A stretch of 64,000 nucleotides of DNA. Origin: JABDKJ01 sp964609215. Its GTDB lineage: Bacteria > Bacteroidota > Bacteroidia > Flavobacteriales_D > JABDKJ01. Below, one piece after another: positions 32,492 through 40,482 of this stretch. Both the position numbers and the translations under genes were made by a program. Under the pieces are notes generated by a model. The model had not been told where the DNA came from and made no database searches. It saw only the letters and a program-made list of their open reading frames with translations. The stretch covers positions 1 through 64,000 of the forward strand of contig CAZSQZ010000011.1 in NCBI GenBank assembly GCA_964609215.1, given 5' to 3'. Each line of letters opens with the position of its first letter. Positions within the stretch are counted from its first letter, which is position 1.

Positions 32492-33124
32492 ATGTATAAA
32501 GTTTTTATTCAGAACATACCCGTTTATTTTTCAAAAAAAAAGAATGATTTGGGAATAGACACAATTATTTTCAGGGCGGATTATGACTTTATGGAACTGC
32601 ATTCTAATATCTCTGATATGCACCCAAATGGGGTAGAATTTATTTGTGAAAATGTAAAGAAGTCTTGGAAGATATTTAAATCAAATTTTAAACTAATAAA
32701 AGCGGGTGGTGGTGTTGTGCAGAATGAAAAAGGAGAAATACTTTTTATTTTTAGATTGAATAAATGGGATCTACCAAAAGGCAAACTGGACCCTGGAGAG
32801 ACTATTAAAGAATGCGCTGTGCGGGAGGTTATGGAAGAATGTAATTTAAAGGACATCAAATTACACCAACGAATTTGCAATACCTTCCATACCTATACTA
32901 CATCGAAAAACTATATGATTAAAAAGTCCTATTGGTATTTAATGTCAGTAAAAGGGAAACAGAAACTTATTCCTCAAACGCAAGAAAACATTACGGAAGT
33001 AAGATGGTTTAAGCCGAATAAAATTGATATTCCATTAAGCAATACTTATGGAGCTATAATAGAAGTTCTTAAAAAAATGGACTTGGTCAAGCCGGATAGT
33101 AAGGACTTATCATTAAATAAATAA
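32492..33124 (+). CDS. NUDIX hydrolase
   Basis: The 210-residue protein has an N-terminal region of about 70 residues of unknown role and then a NUDIX domain. The box is complete at 97-119: G97, E103, R111-E112 and E115-E116 match Gx5Ex7REUxEExGU closely, ending in C-N instead of G. NUDIX enzymes hydrolyse nucleoside diphosphates linked to another group; the substrate cannot be predicted. It begins 8 bases from pyrE on the opposite strand and its last 38 bases overlap the end of the convergent DUF420 gene. A shorter start at Met34 is possible but would lose a conserved-looking strand. Confidence 0.9.
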   Translation: MYKVFIQNIPVYFSKKKNDLGIDTIIFRADYDFMELHSNISDMHPNGVEFICENVKKSWKIFKSNFKLIKAGGGVVQNEKGEILFIFRLNKWDLPKGKLDPGETIKECAVREVMEECNLKDIKLHQRICNTFHTYTTSKNYMIKKSYWYLMSVKGKQKLIPQTQENITEVRWFKPNKIDIPLSNTYGAIIEVLKKMDLVKPDSKDLSLNK

Positions 33125-33647
33125 TTACACCTGTCACTGCAACGTAGAGCCATAATGGGAAGGTAACCTTAGCTAGTTTTCTATGTTTTTCTATTTGTCC
33201 TAAGTAAGCTCTGGCATAGGTTCTAAGTACCAGAGGAATAATAACCACAGAAAGCACAATGTGAGAGACCAAAATAATAATATAGATTATTTTACTAGCC
33301 CCTTCTCCTCCATATTTTGTGGAATCAGAGGACATGTGATAGGCTACATACATCAATAAAAACAAAACGGATAGAACCATGCATGTTGTCATCAGTTTTT
33401 GATGTCGCTCCTTCTTTCCGTTCTTTATTGCAATGACTGCTAGTACCAATAGGATAGCCGTCAAACCGTTAATGCTAGCGTAAATTGGTGGGAGAAAGTA
33501 AAAGGGTTCTACGCCCGGAATTTTCACACCAAACAGTGCAGCAACCACTAATGGTATAATGACAGATATCACATTTATAATGCGATTAAATTTCTTTTCT
33601 CTGCTTAAATCACCCACTTTTTCTTTTCTCTCTTTTGTACATAGCAA
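33087..33647 (-). CDS. DUF420 membrane protein (heme-copper oxidase accessory)
   Basis: The protein has 186 residues and five or so membrane segments, with two conserved His-containing stretches (YVAYHMSSD and ILVSHIVLSV) typical of DUF420. A relative in Bacillus/Staphylococcus, CtaM, is needed for cytochrome oxidase maturation, which fits its place at the end of an oxidase gene cluster. From the ATG at 33647 it would overlap the SCO gene by 38 bases; a GTG at 33617 gives an overlap of 8 bases and a protein of 176 residues and may be the true start. The 3' end overlaps the NUDIX gene by 38 bases. Confidence 0.88.
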   Translation of the reverse strand: MLCTKERKEKVGDLSREKKFNRIINVISVIIPLVVAALFGVKIPGVEPFYFLPPIYASINGLTAILLVLAVIAIKNGKKERHQKLMTTCMVLSVLFLLMYVAYHMSSDSTKYGGEGASKIIYIIILVSHIVLSVVIIPLVLRTYARAYLGQIEKHRKLAKVTFPLWLYVAVTGVIIYLMISPYYPA

Positions 33648-34308
33648 TTAACATAGCTACATCATCTGCAAGCTTTCCGACTTCTTCATCATCGGTGCCA
33701 TTATAAACACCTCTAATTCTCCCTTCCTTGTCTACCAAGACAAATTTTTCTGAATGTAAAAAACCACCAGGAGCTAAAACATCTTCTTGGGTGCTTAAAT
33801 AATAACCATGCACACCTAATTCATATATTTTTTGTTTGTCTCCTGTAAGGAAATTCCAACGTTCTTCACTAAAGGCATTATCCTTTGCATATTTCTTTAA
33901 AACTTCAGGAGTATCGTATTCTGGGTTGACAGTATAGGAAACAAACTGAACTTCTTTGTAATATTTCTTGTCGAGTTTCCAGTAGAGTTGACTCATGTTT
34001 ACGGTCATTGCAGGACAAATAGAAGGGCAGGTAGTAAAGAAAAAATCTGCAATGTAAATTTTACCTTTAAGGGAATCTGAATTATAGACTTCGTTATCTT
34101 GGTTTATAAAGGACCATTCCGGAACGGTATGATAAACTGTATCTACAATTATTTCACCGTTGACTTCTTTAACTTCTTCTTTGGGGTAGAGTATTGGCAC
34201 ATCAAAATGACGGTGCTCCATCTTGCTTAGGAAATAAACAGCTAATGAAAATGGAATGAAAATTAAGCCGAGAACAAAATATTTTCTCTTCGGGCTTACT
34301 GGTTTCAT
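33610..34308 (-). CDS. SCO family copper chaperone
   Basis: The 232-residue thioredoxin-fold protein has one N-terminal membrane anchor (about 10-28). The copper site is complete: Cys94 and Cys98 in TTCPSICPA and His185 in GGFLHSEKF. SCO proteins deliver copper to the CuA site of cytochrome oxidase subunit II and/or reduce its cysteines. It overlaps the subunit IV gene by four bases (ATGA) and belongs to the oxidase cluster. A second SCO gene lies at 49.8-50.5 kb. Confidence 0.94.
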   Translation of the reverse strand: MKPVSPKRKYFVLGLIFIPFSLAVYFLSKMEHRHFDVPILYPKEEVKEVNGEIIVDTVYHTVPEWSFINQDNEVYNSDSLKGKIYIADFFFTTCPSICPAMTVNMSQLYWKLDKKYYKEVQFVSYTVNPEYDTPEVLKKYAKDNAFSEERWNFLTGDKQKIYELGVHGYYLSTQEDVLAPGGFLHSEKFVLVDKEGRIRGVYNGTDDEEVGKLADDVAMLIAMYKREKRKSG

Positions 34309-34670
34309 CCAAATAAGTTAATGTAACTGGACTCAGTGAGACCTATGAAAATGAGGTAAAGAATAAATAAGATATAGGGTCCTAAAATAACCCACTTTAA
34401 ATTTTTTCTTTCATCTCCAAGGTGCATAAAAACCAAGACTATGTATGCAGCCTTAACTAGCGTCAGTACGATTAGAAATATTTTCACAAAAGTCCAAGAA
34501 TCCGGAGCACCTCTTTTCACAAACGCACAAACCGCAACTTCAACAAGTGTAAAGACTGTCAACAAGAAAGTAACGAACCAAATCTTTTTACGGATCGCTT
34601 TTCCATGGGCTTCATCATGGTTAGCGTCTACTGAATACGAATCATTTACTATTAAATCGTCTCTTTCCAT
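34305..34670 (-). CDS. Cytochrome c oxidase subunit IV family protein
   Basis: The 121-residue protein has a soluble N-terminus of about 30 residues and three membrane helices (about 31-50, 64-84 and 93-114). The motif LVKAAYIVLVFMHLGDERK is typical of prokaryotic COX IV/CyoD-like subunits. It lies 4 bases after the subunit III gene and overlaps the SCO gene. It is a small structural subunit of a heme-copper oxidase whose catalytic subunits are outside this window. Confidence 0.9.
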   Translation of the reverse strand: MERDDLIVNDSYSVDANHDEAHGKAIRKKIWFVTFLLTVFTLVEVAVCAFVKRGAPDSWTFVKIFLIVLTLVKAAYIVLVFMHLGDERKNLKWVILGPYILFILYLIFIGLTESSYINLFG

Positions 34671-34674
34671 TTTC

Positions 34675-35595
34675 TTATATCAGATAAAAGAAGGTGAATA
34701 CAAATACCCAAACCAAATCTACAAAGTGCCAATAAAGACCCGTTTTCTCAACCATCTCATAATGCCCTCTTTTATCAAAGACACCTTTCATCACCATAAT
34801 AAGTACTATAAGGTTGATCACTACTCCACTAAAAACATGAAATCCATGAAAACCAGTTACAAAGAAGAAGAAATTCGCATATTGAGGTTTACCCGGATAA
34901 TATTCATTTTCAGTCATATTGGCACCGCTTACAATATCCCCTACCTTTCCTTTCAATATATTCAAAGCTGCGTCTCCTTGAATGGGAGTGGGCATAATTG
35001 GGTCTCCAGCATCATCGAACAAATCTTGTCCGTATCTTCTATTTTCATTTTCGATACAGGGAATAATAGAAAGTCTTGCTATATGCTCTGGGTTTGACAT
35101 ATCAAAATGATGATCTCCATGAGCAGGATCACTTAACAATTGATATTTGGTTCCATCCTCTACCACGAAATATCCCCCACTTCCATGAATGAAGTGCTTC
35201 CATTCCCAAACTTGAGAAAGTAAGAAAAATAAACCACCAACAACAGTAAGTGCCAACCACTTTATCACACCTTTTTTATCTAAACGATGTCCTGCCTCAA
35301 CAGCCAATACCATTGTCACTGAGGAAACGATAAGAATAAAAGTCATAAGAGCTACATATACAAGCGGAAGGTGAGCATCTGTTCCTGGAAATGCATTGAA
35401 TACTTTTTCACCTACCGGCCATTCGCCTAGTTTATGCCTTTCGAAACCGTAGGCAATTAAAAGCCCACTGAATGTTAATGCATCGGAAACCAAGAAAAAC
35501 CACATCATCATTTTCCCGTAAGAAACCGAGAATGGAGAGCGTCCTCCTCCCCAAATAACCGACTTGTCTACTGTTTCTGCCGAATGAGCTCCCAT
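34675..35595 (-). CDS. Heme-copper oxidase subunit III (longer paralogue)
   Basis: The 306-residue membrane protein has the subunit III pattern: KMMMWFFLVSDALTFSGLL in helix 1, a helix ending GHRLD, VWEWKHFI and the final FVTGFHGFHVFSGVVINL and YWHFVDLVWVFVFTFFYLI. A soluble loop of about 90 residues lies between helices near 130-220. Subunit III stabilises the oxidase and helps proton uptake. It follows another subunit III gene by 22 bases; the pair is usual in Bacteroidota caa3-type loci. Confidence 0.93.
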   Translation of the reverse strand: MGAHSAETVDKSVIWGGGRSPFSVSYGKMMMWFFLVSDALTFSGLLIAYGFERHKLGEWPVGEKVFNAFPGTDAHLPLVYVALMTFILIVSSVTMVLAVEAGHRLDKKGVIKWLALTVVGGLFFLLSQVWEWKHFIHGSGGYFVVEDGTKYQLLSDPAHGDHHFDMSNPEHIARLSIIPCIENENRRYGQDLFDDAGDPIMPTPIQGDAALNILKGKVGDIVSGANMTENEYYPGKPQYANFFFFVTGFHGFHVFSGVVINLIVLIMVMKGVFDKRGHYEMVEKTGLYWHFVDLVWVFVFTFFYLI

Positions 35596-35617
35596 GCTTA
35601 AAAATTTGCTTGCAAGT

Positions 35618-36346
35618 TTAATGAATTAAATATAAAAAGAGCAATAAAAAAATCCATAATCCGTCCACAAAATGCCAGTAACGAGATACTTGACTAAGTA
35701 GTATTGGTCTTTCCTTTTTTACAACTCCAATAACCGTAAGTAATACGACAATTATGAGCGCAAGGATACCTCCACCCACATGAATTGCATGAAGAATAAC
35801 CAATCCATTGAAATAACTGGCAGAAGTATTTCTGTTTCCGAGAACTTCTTCTGTAATGGACATGTTCTGATTGGGAACATAATATTCTTCATTAATGTAA
35901 CTAAGACGAGCACCATCCTTGTTGGTGATGTAATAGTCTTGACCATATTCACCACTCAAATGCATTAAACCATTTCCGGTAAAGGGCATTCCAAGTGAAC
36001 TCAATTTCAAAAATCCATTGTATTGTTGGGCGCAGAAGGCAATTCCCATAACCAGCGTAAGCACCGTTAAAATCAAGCTTATTTGCTTTTTGCCTTGTTC
36101 TAGAAATTTTAAAGCAAAGTGAATGGTTGCGCTGCTCAGAAGAATTATTACAGTCGAAACCCAAAATTCTGAGGGCATATTTATGTTTACCCAAAAAGGT
36201 GAGGCATTTCGCATCACAATATACGCTGATATTAGCGCAGCAAACATCATGACAATCGTAAACAAAGCGAAAGTCAATAACATCTTTTTTGCTCTAATTT
36301 TCTGTTCCGTTAATGGTGCTCTAAATGTCGTTTGTGCTTGTTCCAT
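35618..36346 (-). CDS. Heme-copper oxidase subunit III (shorter paralogue)
   Basis: The 242-residue protein has five or more membrane segments and ends with GLVILHAIHVGGGILALI and YWHFVDGLWIFLLLFLYLI, the conserved last helices of subunit III, including the YWHFVD motif shared with its downstream neighbour. It lacks the large soluble loop of that neighbour. It lies 2 bases after cyoE. The two paralogues presumably both enter the same oxidase or alternate forms of it; the sequence does not show which. Confidence 0.92.
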   Translation of the reverse strand: MEQAQTTFRAPLTEQKIRAKKMLLTFALFTIVMMFAALISAYIVMRNASPFWVNINMPSEFWVSTVIILLSSATIHFALKFLEQGKKQISLILTVLTLVMGIAFCAQQYNGFLKLSSLGMPFTGNGLMHLSGEYGQDYYITNKDGARLSYINEEYYVPNQNMSITEEVLGNRNTSASYFNGLVILHAIHVGGGILALIIVVLLTVIGVVKKERPILLSQVSRYWHFVDGLWIFLLLFLYLIH

Positions 36347-36348
36347 TT

Positions 36349-37293
36349 TTATAGTTTATCCAATACGTAAATGATTTGGATTAATGGTAAATAAATGAAA
36401 GAGGCGAACATTAATTTTTTAGCTTCTTTATCATCGGTTGTCAAAACCAATTTCCAAGCTTTCCATGAAAACCAAATCCCTAAAAGAACAGCCGCAACCA
36501 ATGAAATGTTCCCACAAATACCAAAATAACCGGGTAATGCGCCTGCCGGAATGATTAAGACAGTTACCAAAAATGTGTAAACAGCATTTGGAATATTTTT
36601 ACCTCCTTTCAAGGGCAACAAGTAAAAGCCTGCTTTCTTATATGAATCATAGGACATCCAGGAAATTGCCCAGAAATGAGGGAATTGCCAAACAAATTGA
36701 ACAAAGAATAAGATTCCGGGAATAATACCAAATTCACCTGTGGCCGCAACCCATCCTAGCATGGGAGGAATTGCGCCTGGAAAGGCTCCAATGACTACAG
36801 CCCAAGAAGAAATTTTCTTCATTGGTGTGTAAAGTGCAACATAGGAAAACAAAGCTAAAATTGCCAAAATACCACTCAGTGGATTCAAGAAGTACCATAG
36901 CAGAAAAACACCTACAACGGCCATTACTGAGCACCAAGCTAATGCTTCAACAATGGAAAGCCGGTCATTTGGCATAGGGCGATCTTTGGTTCTTTCCATT
37001 AAGGCATCTGTGTCTCTTTCGATTACCTGATTAAAACCATTTGAAGCACCGGTAACGAGAATGCCGCCAACAACCAAAATAAGCAGAGAAAATATAGAAA
37101 AGGTATTTGCGTTTATGGCTAACAAATAACCCAAAACACTGGAAAGAATAACCAAGCTTGAAAGTCTCAATTTCATAAGCTGAGCAATATCTTTCAGTTT
37201 GGCAAAACCTACACTACGACTGGTTGAAACGGTTTGAGTATTCAAATCTTTAATAGTGATAGCAAAGGTAGTTCTAAGAATTTTTTTTGGCAA
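36349..37293 (-). CDS. cyoE: Protoheme IX farnesyltransferase (heme O synthase)
   Basis: The polytopic UbiA-family enzyme adds a farnesyl group to heme b, making heme O for the oxidase. The two Asp-rich sites are seen: NGFNQVIERDTDALMERTKDRP (about 85-106) near the first, and a second conserved stretch near QFPHFWAISWMSYDSYKKAG. The full frame gives 314 residues but begins at TTG; a second TTG at 37245 would give 298 residues and an N-terminus more like other family members. There is no in-frame ATG before the first helix, so the start stays uncertain. The gene is 2 bases upstream of the shorter subunit III gene. Confidence 0.9.
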   Translation of the reverse strand: MPKKILRTTFAITIKDLNTQTVSTSRSVGFAKLKDIAQLMKLRLSSLVILSSVLGYLLAINANTFSIFSLLILVVGGILVTGASNGFNQVIERDTDALMERTKDRPMPNDRLSIVEALAWCSVMAVVGVFLLWYFLNPLSGILAILALFSYVALYTPMKKISSWAVVIGAFPGAIPPMLGWVAATGEFGIIPGILFFVQFVWQFPHFWAISWMSYDSYKKAGFYLLPLKGGKNIPNAVYTFLVTVLIIPAGALPGYFGICGNISLVAAVLLGIWFSWKAWKLVLTTDDKEAKKLMFASFIYLPLIQIIYVLDKL

Positions 37294-37320
37294 GTATTTA
37301 CAGGCCTAGTTTTCCCTGAT

Positions 37321-39162
37321 CTAGTTAAGCTCAAATTGCAAATTGCTCAAATGCTTGTAAACACCATTTTCGCTTTGAATGAGTTCATTATGATTTCCCT
37401 TCTCAACTATTTTACCTCCTTCCAAAACCAAAATATCATCGGCATTTCTAATGGTGGATAAACGATGTGCAATGACTATGGAAGTTCTTCCTTGCATTAA
37501 GACATCCAAAGCTTGTTGCACTAAACTTTCAGATTCTGAATCTAATGCGGAAGTGGCTTCATCTAGCACCAAAATAGTTGGGTTTTTTAAGACTGCCCTA
37601 GCAATGGCTATTCGCTGCCTTTGACCTCCTGATAATTGAATGCCTCGTTCACCAACTATAGTATCCAGACCTTCTGGGAATTTTTCTATGAATTCTAAGG
37701 CATTTGCCTTTTTTGCTGCCTCTAATATTTCTTCATCACTGGCATCTATTTTTCCGTACGCAATATTTTCTCGAATGCTTCCACCAAAAAGAAGGACTTC
37801 TTGCGGAACAAAGGCCATTTCATTTCTTAGCGCCTGCAATTCATAGTTGGATGATTCTTTTCCGTCAAAAAGTATTTGACCTTTATTGGCTTTATATAAT
37901 TGAAGAACCAAAGAAGCAATGGTAGATTTTCCAGAACCAGAGCCTCCAACCAAAGCGATGGTTTGCCCAGGCTTAATCCTGAAATTTATTCCATCTAAGA
38001 CCTGCACATCTGGACGTGTGCTATAGGCAAATTCAATATTTTCAAAAGCCAGGTCTCCTTTTAAATTGATTTTTTTAATCTCGGAATCGGTGCTGACCGA
38101 TTCTTCTTGTAGGGCTAATTTATTCAATACATTTTCTATTGCTCCTAATCCTCTTTGAAACGAAGCGTATTGTATAGGCAATCCACCAATAGAACCTCCA
38201 ATAAATGAGGTCAGAATAACGAATGTTAAAAATTCACCTGTTTCAATTCCCGCATCACCTCCTATTCCAACCAATGAGGCTCCTTTCCAAACCACAAAAG
38301 TAATTGCACCAAAAATGAATAGGATTATAAATGCAGCGAAAGCGCCTCTCCATATTGCTGCCTTTAGGCCTATTGCTCTAATATCCTTGATGTCTTTCAT
38401 ATACCTCAAAAACTCGAAGCCTTCATTAGCAAACGCTTTTACATTAATAATGCTGGTAAAGGTTTCTTCAACGACAACGTTGGAATTGGAAACCGCATTC
38501 TGCGTAGCTTTTGACAATTTTCTAATAAACCTTCCAAATACTGCAGCAGCAATAATTACAACAGGAATTACAGCAAGCATATTCAATGCAAGTTCTGTTG
38601 AAATGAGAAATAAGTATGCAATTCCGAAAACGACAATAATCGATTGCCTTAAAAGTTCGGCCGCTGTTGTCGTAAACGTCTCTTGGATTGAAGAAATGTC
38701 AGCAGATATTCGACTATTCAAATCTCCTACTCTTTGAGCATTGAACCAATCCATGGGCATTGAAATAATTTTCTTGAAGGTATCCGCCCTCAAATGGATC
38801 ATCATATTTTCTGATACCCAAGCAAATATATAGACCCTAAAAAATGAAATGACCGATTGAACCAGCAAAATACCACCTAATATCCATAGCATTTGTTCAA
38901 CTGAATTGAAATTGGCTTTAGTAGGTCCTAAATTAATGTTAACCTCTCCTCCCTTATTATCAATTAATGCTCCTGCCATTTCACCCATGAATGCTGGCAC
39001 AGTAAGAGCAATAAAACCTGTTAATGCTAGTAAAATTAGACCAAATGCATACTGCCATTTATAAGGTTCTAAGTATGAATAAATCTTTTTGAGGTGCTGC
39101 CAAGACTCTTTATTCAGCTTCTTTTTCTCTGGTTGGTAATCGCTATTGTTTTTTCTCGCCAT
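37321..39162 (-). CDS. MsbA-like ABC exporter (fused permease and ATPase)
   Basis: The protein has 613 residues from the ATG at 39162; the frame extends six codons further to a TTG, which I reject. Six membrane helices (about 30-325) carry MPMDWFNAQRVGDLNSRISAD, the coupling region typical of type IV exporters. The ATPase has Walker A GGSGSGKST, the signature LSGGQRQRIAIARA, Walker B LVLDEATSALDSE and the switch His in IVIAHRLST. Such half-transporters work as dimers and export lipids, lipopolysaccharide precursors or drugs; the substrate is not visible. It lies 27 bases upstream of cyoE and might be cotranscribed with it. Confidence 0.92.
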   Translation of the reverse strand: MARKNNSDYQPEKKKLNKESWQHLKKIYSYLEPYKWQYAFGLILLALTGFIALTVPAFMGEMAGALIDNKGGEVNINLGPTKANFNSVEQMLWILGGILLVQSVISFFRVYIFAWVSENMMIHLRADTFKKIISMPMDWFNAQRVGDLNSRISADISSIQETFTTTAAELLRQSIIVVFGIAYLFLISTELALNMLAVIPVVIIAAAVFGRFIRKLSKATQNAVSNSNVVVEETFTSIINVKAFANEGFEFLRYMKDIKDIRAIGLKAAIWRGAFAAFIILFIFGAITFVVWKGASLVGIGGDAGIETGEFLTFVILTSFIGGSIGGLPIQYASFQRGLGAIENVLNKLALQEESVSTDSEIKKINLKGDLAFENIEFAYSTRPDVQVLDGINFRIKPGQTIALVGGSGSGKSTIASLVLQLYKANKGQILFDGKESSNYELQALRNEMAFVPQEVLLFGGSIRENIAYGKIDASDEEILEAAKKANALEFIEKFPEGLDTIVGERGIQLSGGQRQRIAIARAVLKNPTILVLDEATSALDSESESLVQQALDVLMQGRTSIVIAHRLSTIRNADDILVLEGGKIVEKGNHNELIQSENGVYKHLSNLQFELN

Positions 39163-39325
39163 TATCTTTCTGGGTCGCAAATGTATGCTTTAAAGTTTGA
39201 AAGTTCGAAGCTTAAATTGGGCTATGTGTTGATTGAAAACGTGTAAATATGGTTTACTGATTTTTGAATAGAGAAACATTCGCAGATATAGCCCGTATCA
39301 GAGCAGAAGATAATTATCTACTATA

Positions 39326-39357
39326 TTTGTTTAGATAAAAAAAAGAACCTACTTTTG
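39326..39357 (+). promoter_or_regulatory. Bacteroidota-type promoter for rpmH
   Basis: TTTG at 39326-39329 and TACTTTTG at 39350-39357 are separated by 20 bases, an exact match to the -33 TTTG / -7 TAnnTTTG consensus with normal spacing. Transcription should start near 39361, leaving a leader of about 24 bases before the rpmH ATG. The upstream segment TATATTTG (39322-39329) also fits a -7 element but has no -33 partner. Confidence 0.75.
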
Positions 39358-39384
39358 TCGTCCAATTTTTGAGAATAGAAAGAA

Positions 39385-39543
39385 ATGAAAAGAACTTTTC
39401 AACCTTCAAATAGAAAAAGAAGAAATAAGCATGGCTTCAGAGAGCGTATGGCTTCTGCTGATGGGAGAAAAGTGCTTGCAAGAAGAAGAGCTAAAGGCCG
39501 TAAGAAATTGACGGTTTCTTCCGTGAAATTGCACAAGAGATAA
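39385..39543 (+). CDS. rpmH: 50S ribosomal protein bL34
   Basis: The 52-residue basic protein begins MKRTFQPSNRKRRNKHGFR and continues with ERMASADGRKVLARRRAKGR, the unmistakable bL34 sequence, ending in KLHKR. It is a structural protein of the large ribosomal subunit. A well-formed promoter precedes it. rnpA, its classical partner, is not beside it. Its TAA stop directly abuts the stop of the convergent alpha/beta hydrolase gene with no base between them. Confidence 0.97.
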   Translation: MKRTFQPSNRKRRNKHGFRERMASADGRKVLARRRAKGRKKLTVSSVKLHKR

Positions 39544-40437
39544 TCAATCGAGAATTTCTAAGATTTCCCCTACGTAATTGTTTTTTAAAAGGATATGCCC
39601 TGCATTAATAGGGTAAATGACCTTTTTGGGCTTAAAGTATTTCGCCCATTTAGTGGCTTTCTTCAGCCTAATTATTTTATCTCGGCTACCATAAAAGCCA
39701 TAAAATTCTATATGGTGTTTCTTAATATTTGCCTTGAACAGCTTTTGATCTGGGAACAATAACCTAGTGGACATCCAGGTATTGTAAATCTGTAATCTAT
39801 TCTCCTTAGATGATAATGGTGTTGTAGTAATGGCATAGACTTTTTCATTGATTATACTAAATCTCAAAAGAGTCTTTCCTAAATTAATGGCGAATTGGGG
39901 TCTATCAATCATTCTGGCAAATAGTTTTCGTCCCCATTTATTTTTTACTGCAAAACCATTCCAAAACTTCTTCTCTATTCCATCGGCAGCGAATAAAATG
40001 ACTTTATCTATTCGATGAGGAATCATCTCTGTTAGGACCATTGCCATTTTCCCTCCCATACTGTGTGCCATCAAATTTACTTTGGAGATATTTCGCTGAT
40101 CTAAAAACTGAATAATCATATCAGCCAATTCCCTTTTTGAAATTTCATTTTGAATGATTCTATCAGCTGGATATTTAGAAGCTGGATGATGAAAAAACCA
40201 ATGAAAAGCAAAAATCTGCCAATCGTGTTTTTTTCTTTGTTCAAAGATTTGAAAGTCATTTCCATCTTGTCCAAAGCCATGAAAAGCCAAAAATTTCTCT
40301 TTTCCAGTGCCAAAAGTCGAATATGCTAATGAAAAGTCGCGATATGTTAATAAATCGTGATGGATAAAGGCAAAGAAAACATTAATTTCGTCCGCGATTA
40401 TGAAGAAAACATTAATCAGCAAACAGAAGATAATCAC
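39544..40437 (-). CDS. Alpha/beta hydrolase
   Basis: The 297-residue protein has the alpha/beta hydrolase landmarks: oxyanion-hole region FLAFHGFGQDGND, nucleophile elbow AHSMGGK (Ser in S-M-G-G) and a C-terminal His in NAGHILLKNN. The Asp/Glu partner probably lies near YGSRDKIIR. The substrate is unknown. The frame opens at GTG with about 28 hydrophobic residues before the hydrolase domain, which could be a signal anchor or untranslated sequence; no ATG lies between, so the start is uncertain. It diverges from carB (45-base gap) and meets rpmH end to end. Confidence 0.85.
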   Translation of the reverse strand: MIIFCLLINVFFIIADEINVFFAFIHHDLLTYRDFSLAYSTFGTGKEKFLAFHGFGQDGNDFQIFEQRKKHDWQIFAFHWFFHHPASKYPADRIIQNEISKRELADMIIQFLDQRNISKVNLMAHSMGGKMAMVLTEMIPHRIDKVILFAADGIEKKFWNGFAVKNKWGRKLFARMIDRPQFAINLGKTLLRFSIINEKVYAITTTPLSSKENRLQIYNTWMSTRLLFPDQKLFKANIKKHHIEFYGFYGSRDKIIRLKKATKWAKYFKPKKVIYPINAGHILLKNNYVGEILEILD

Positions 40438-40482
40438 CGCGAAGATTCGTTGGTGATTTTTTTTGACTAAAATTTACAATCT

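Noticed and set aside
34441..35097. Open frame of 218 codons antisense to the oxidase subunit genes
   Set aside because: It spans two conserved genes on the other strand, and its protein is low in structure and unlike any family.
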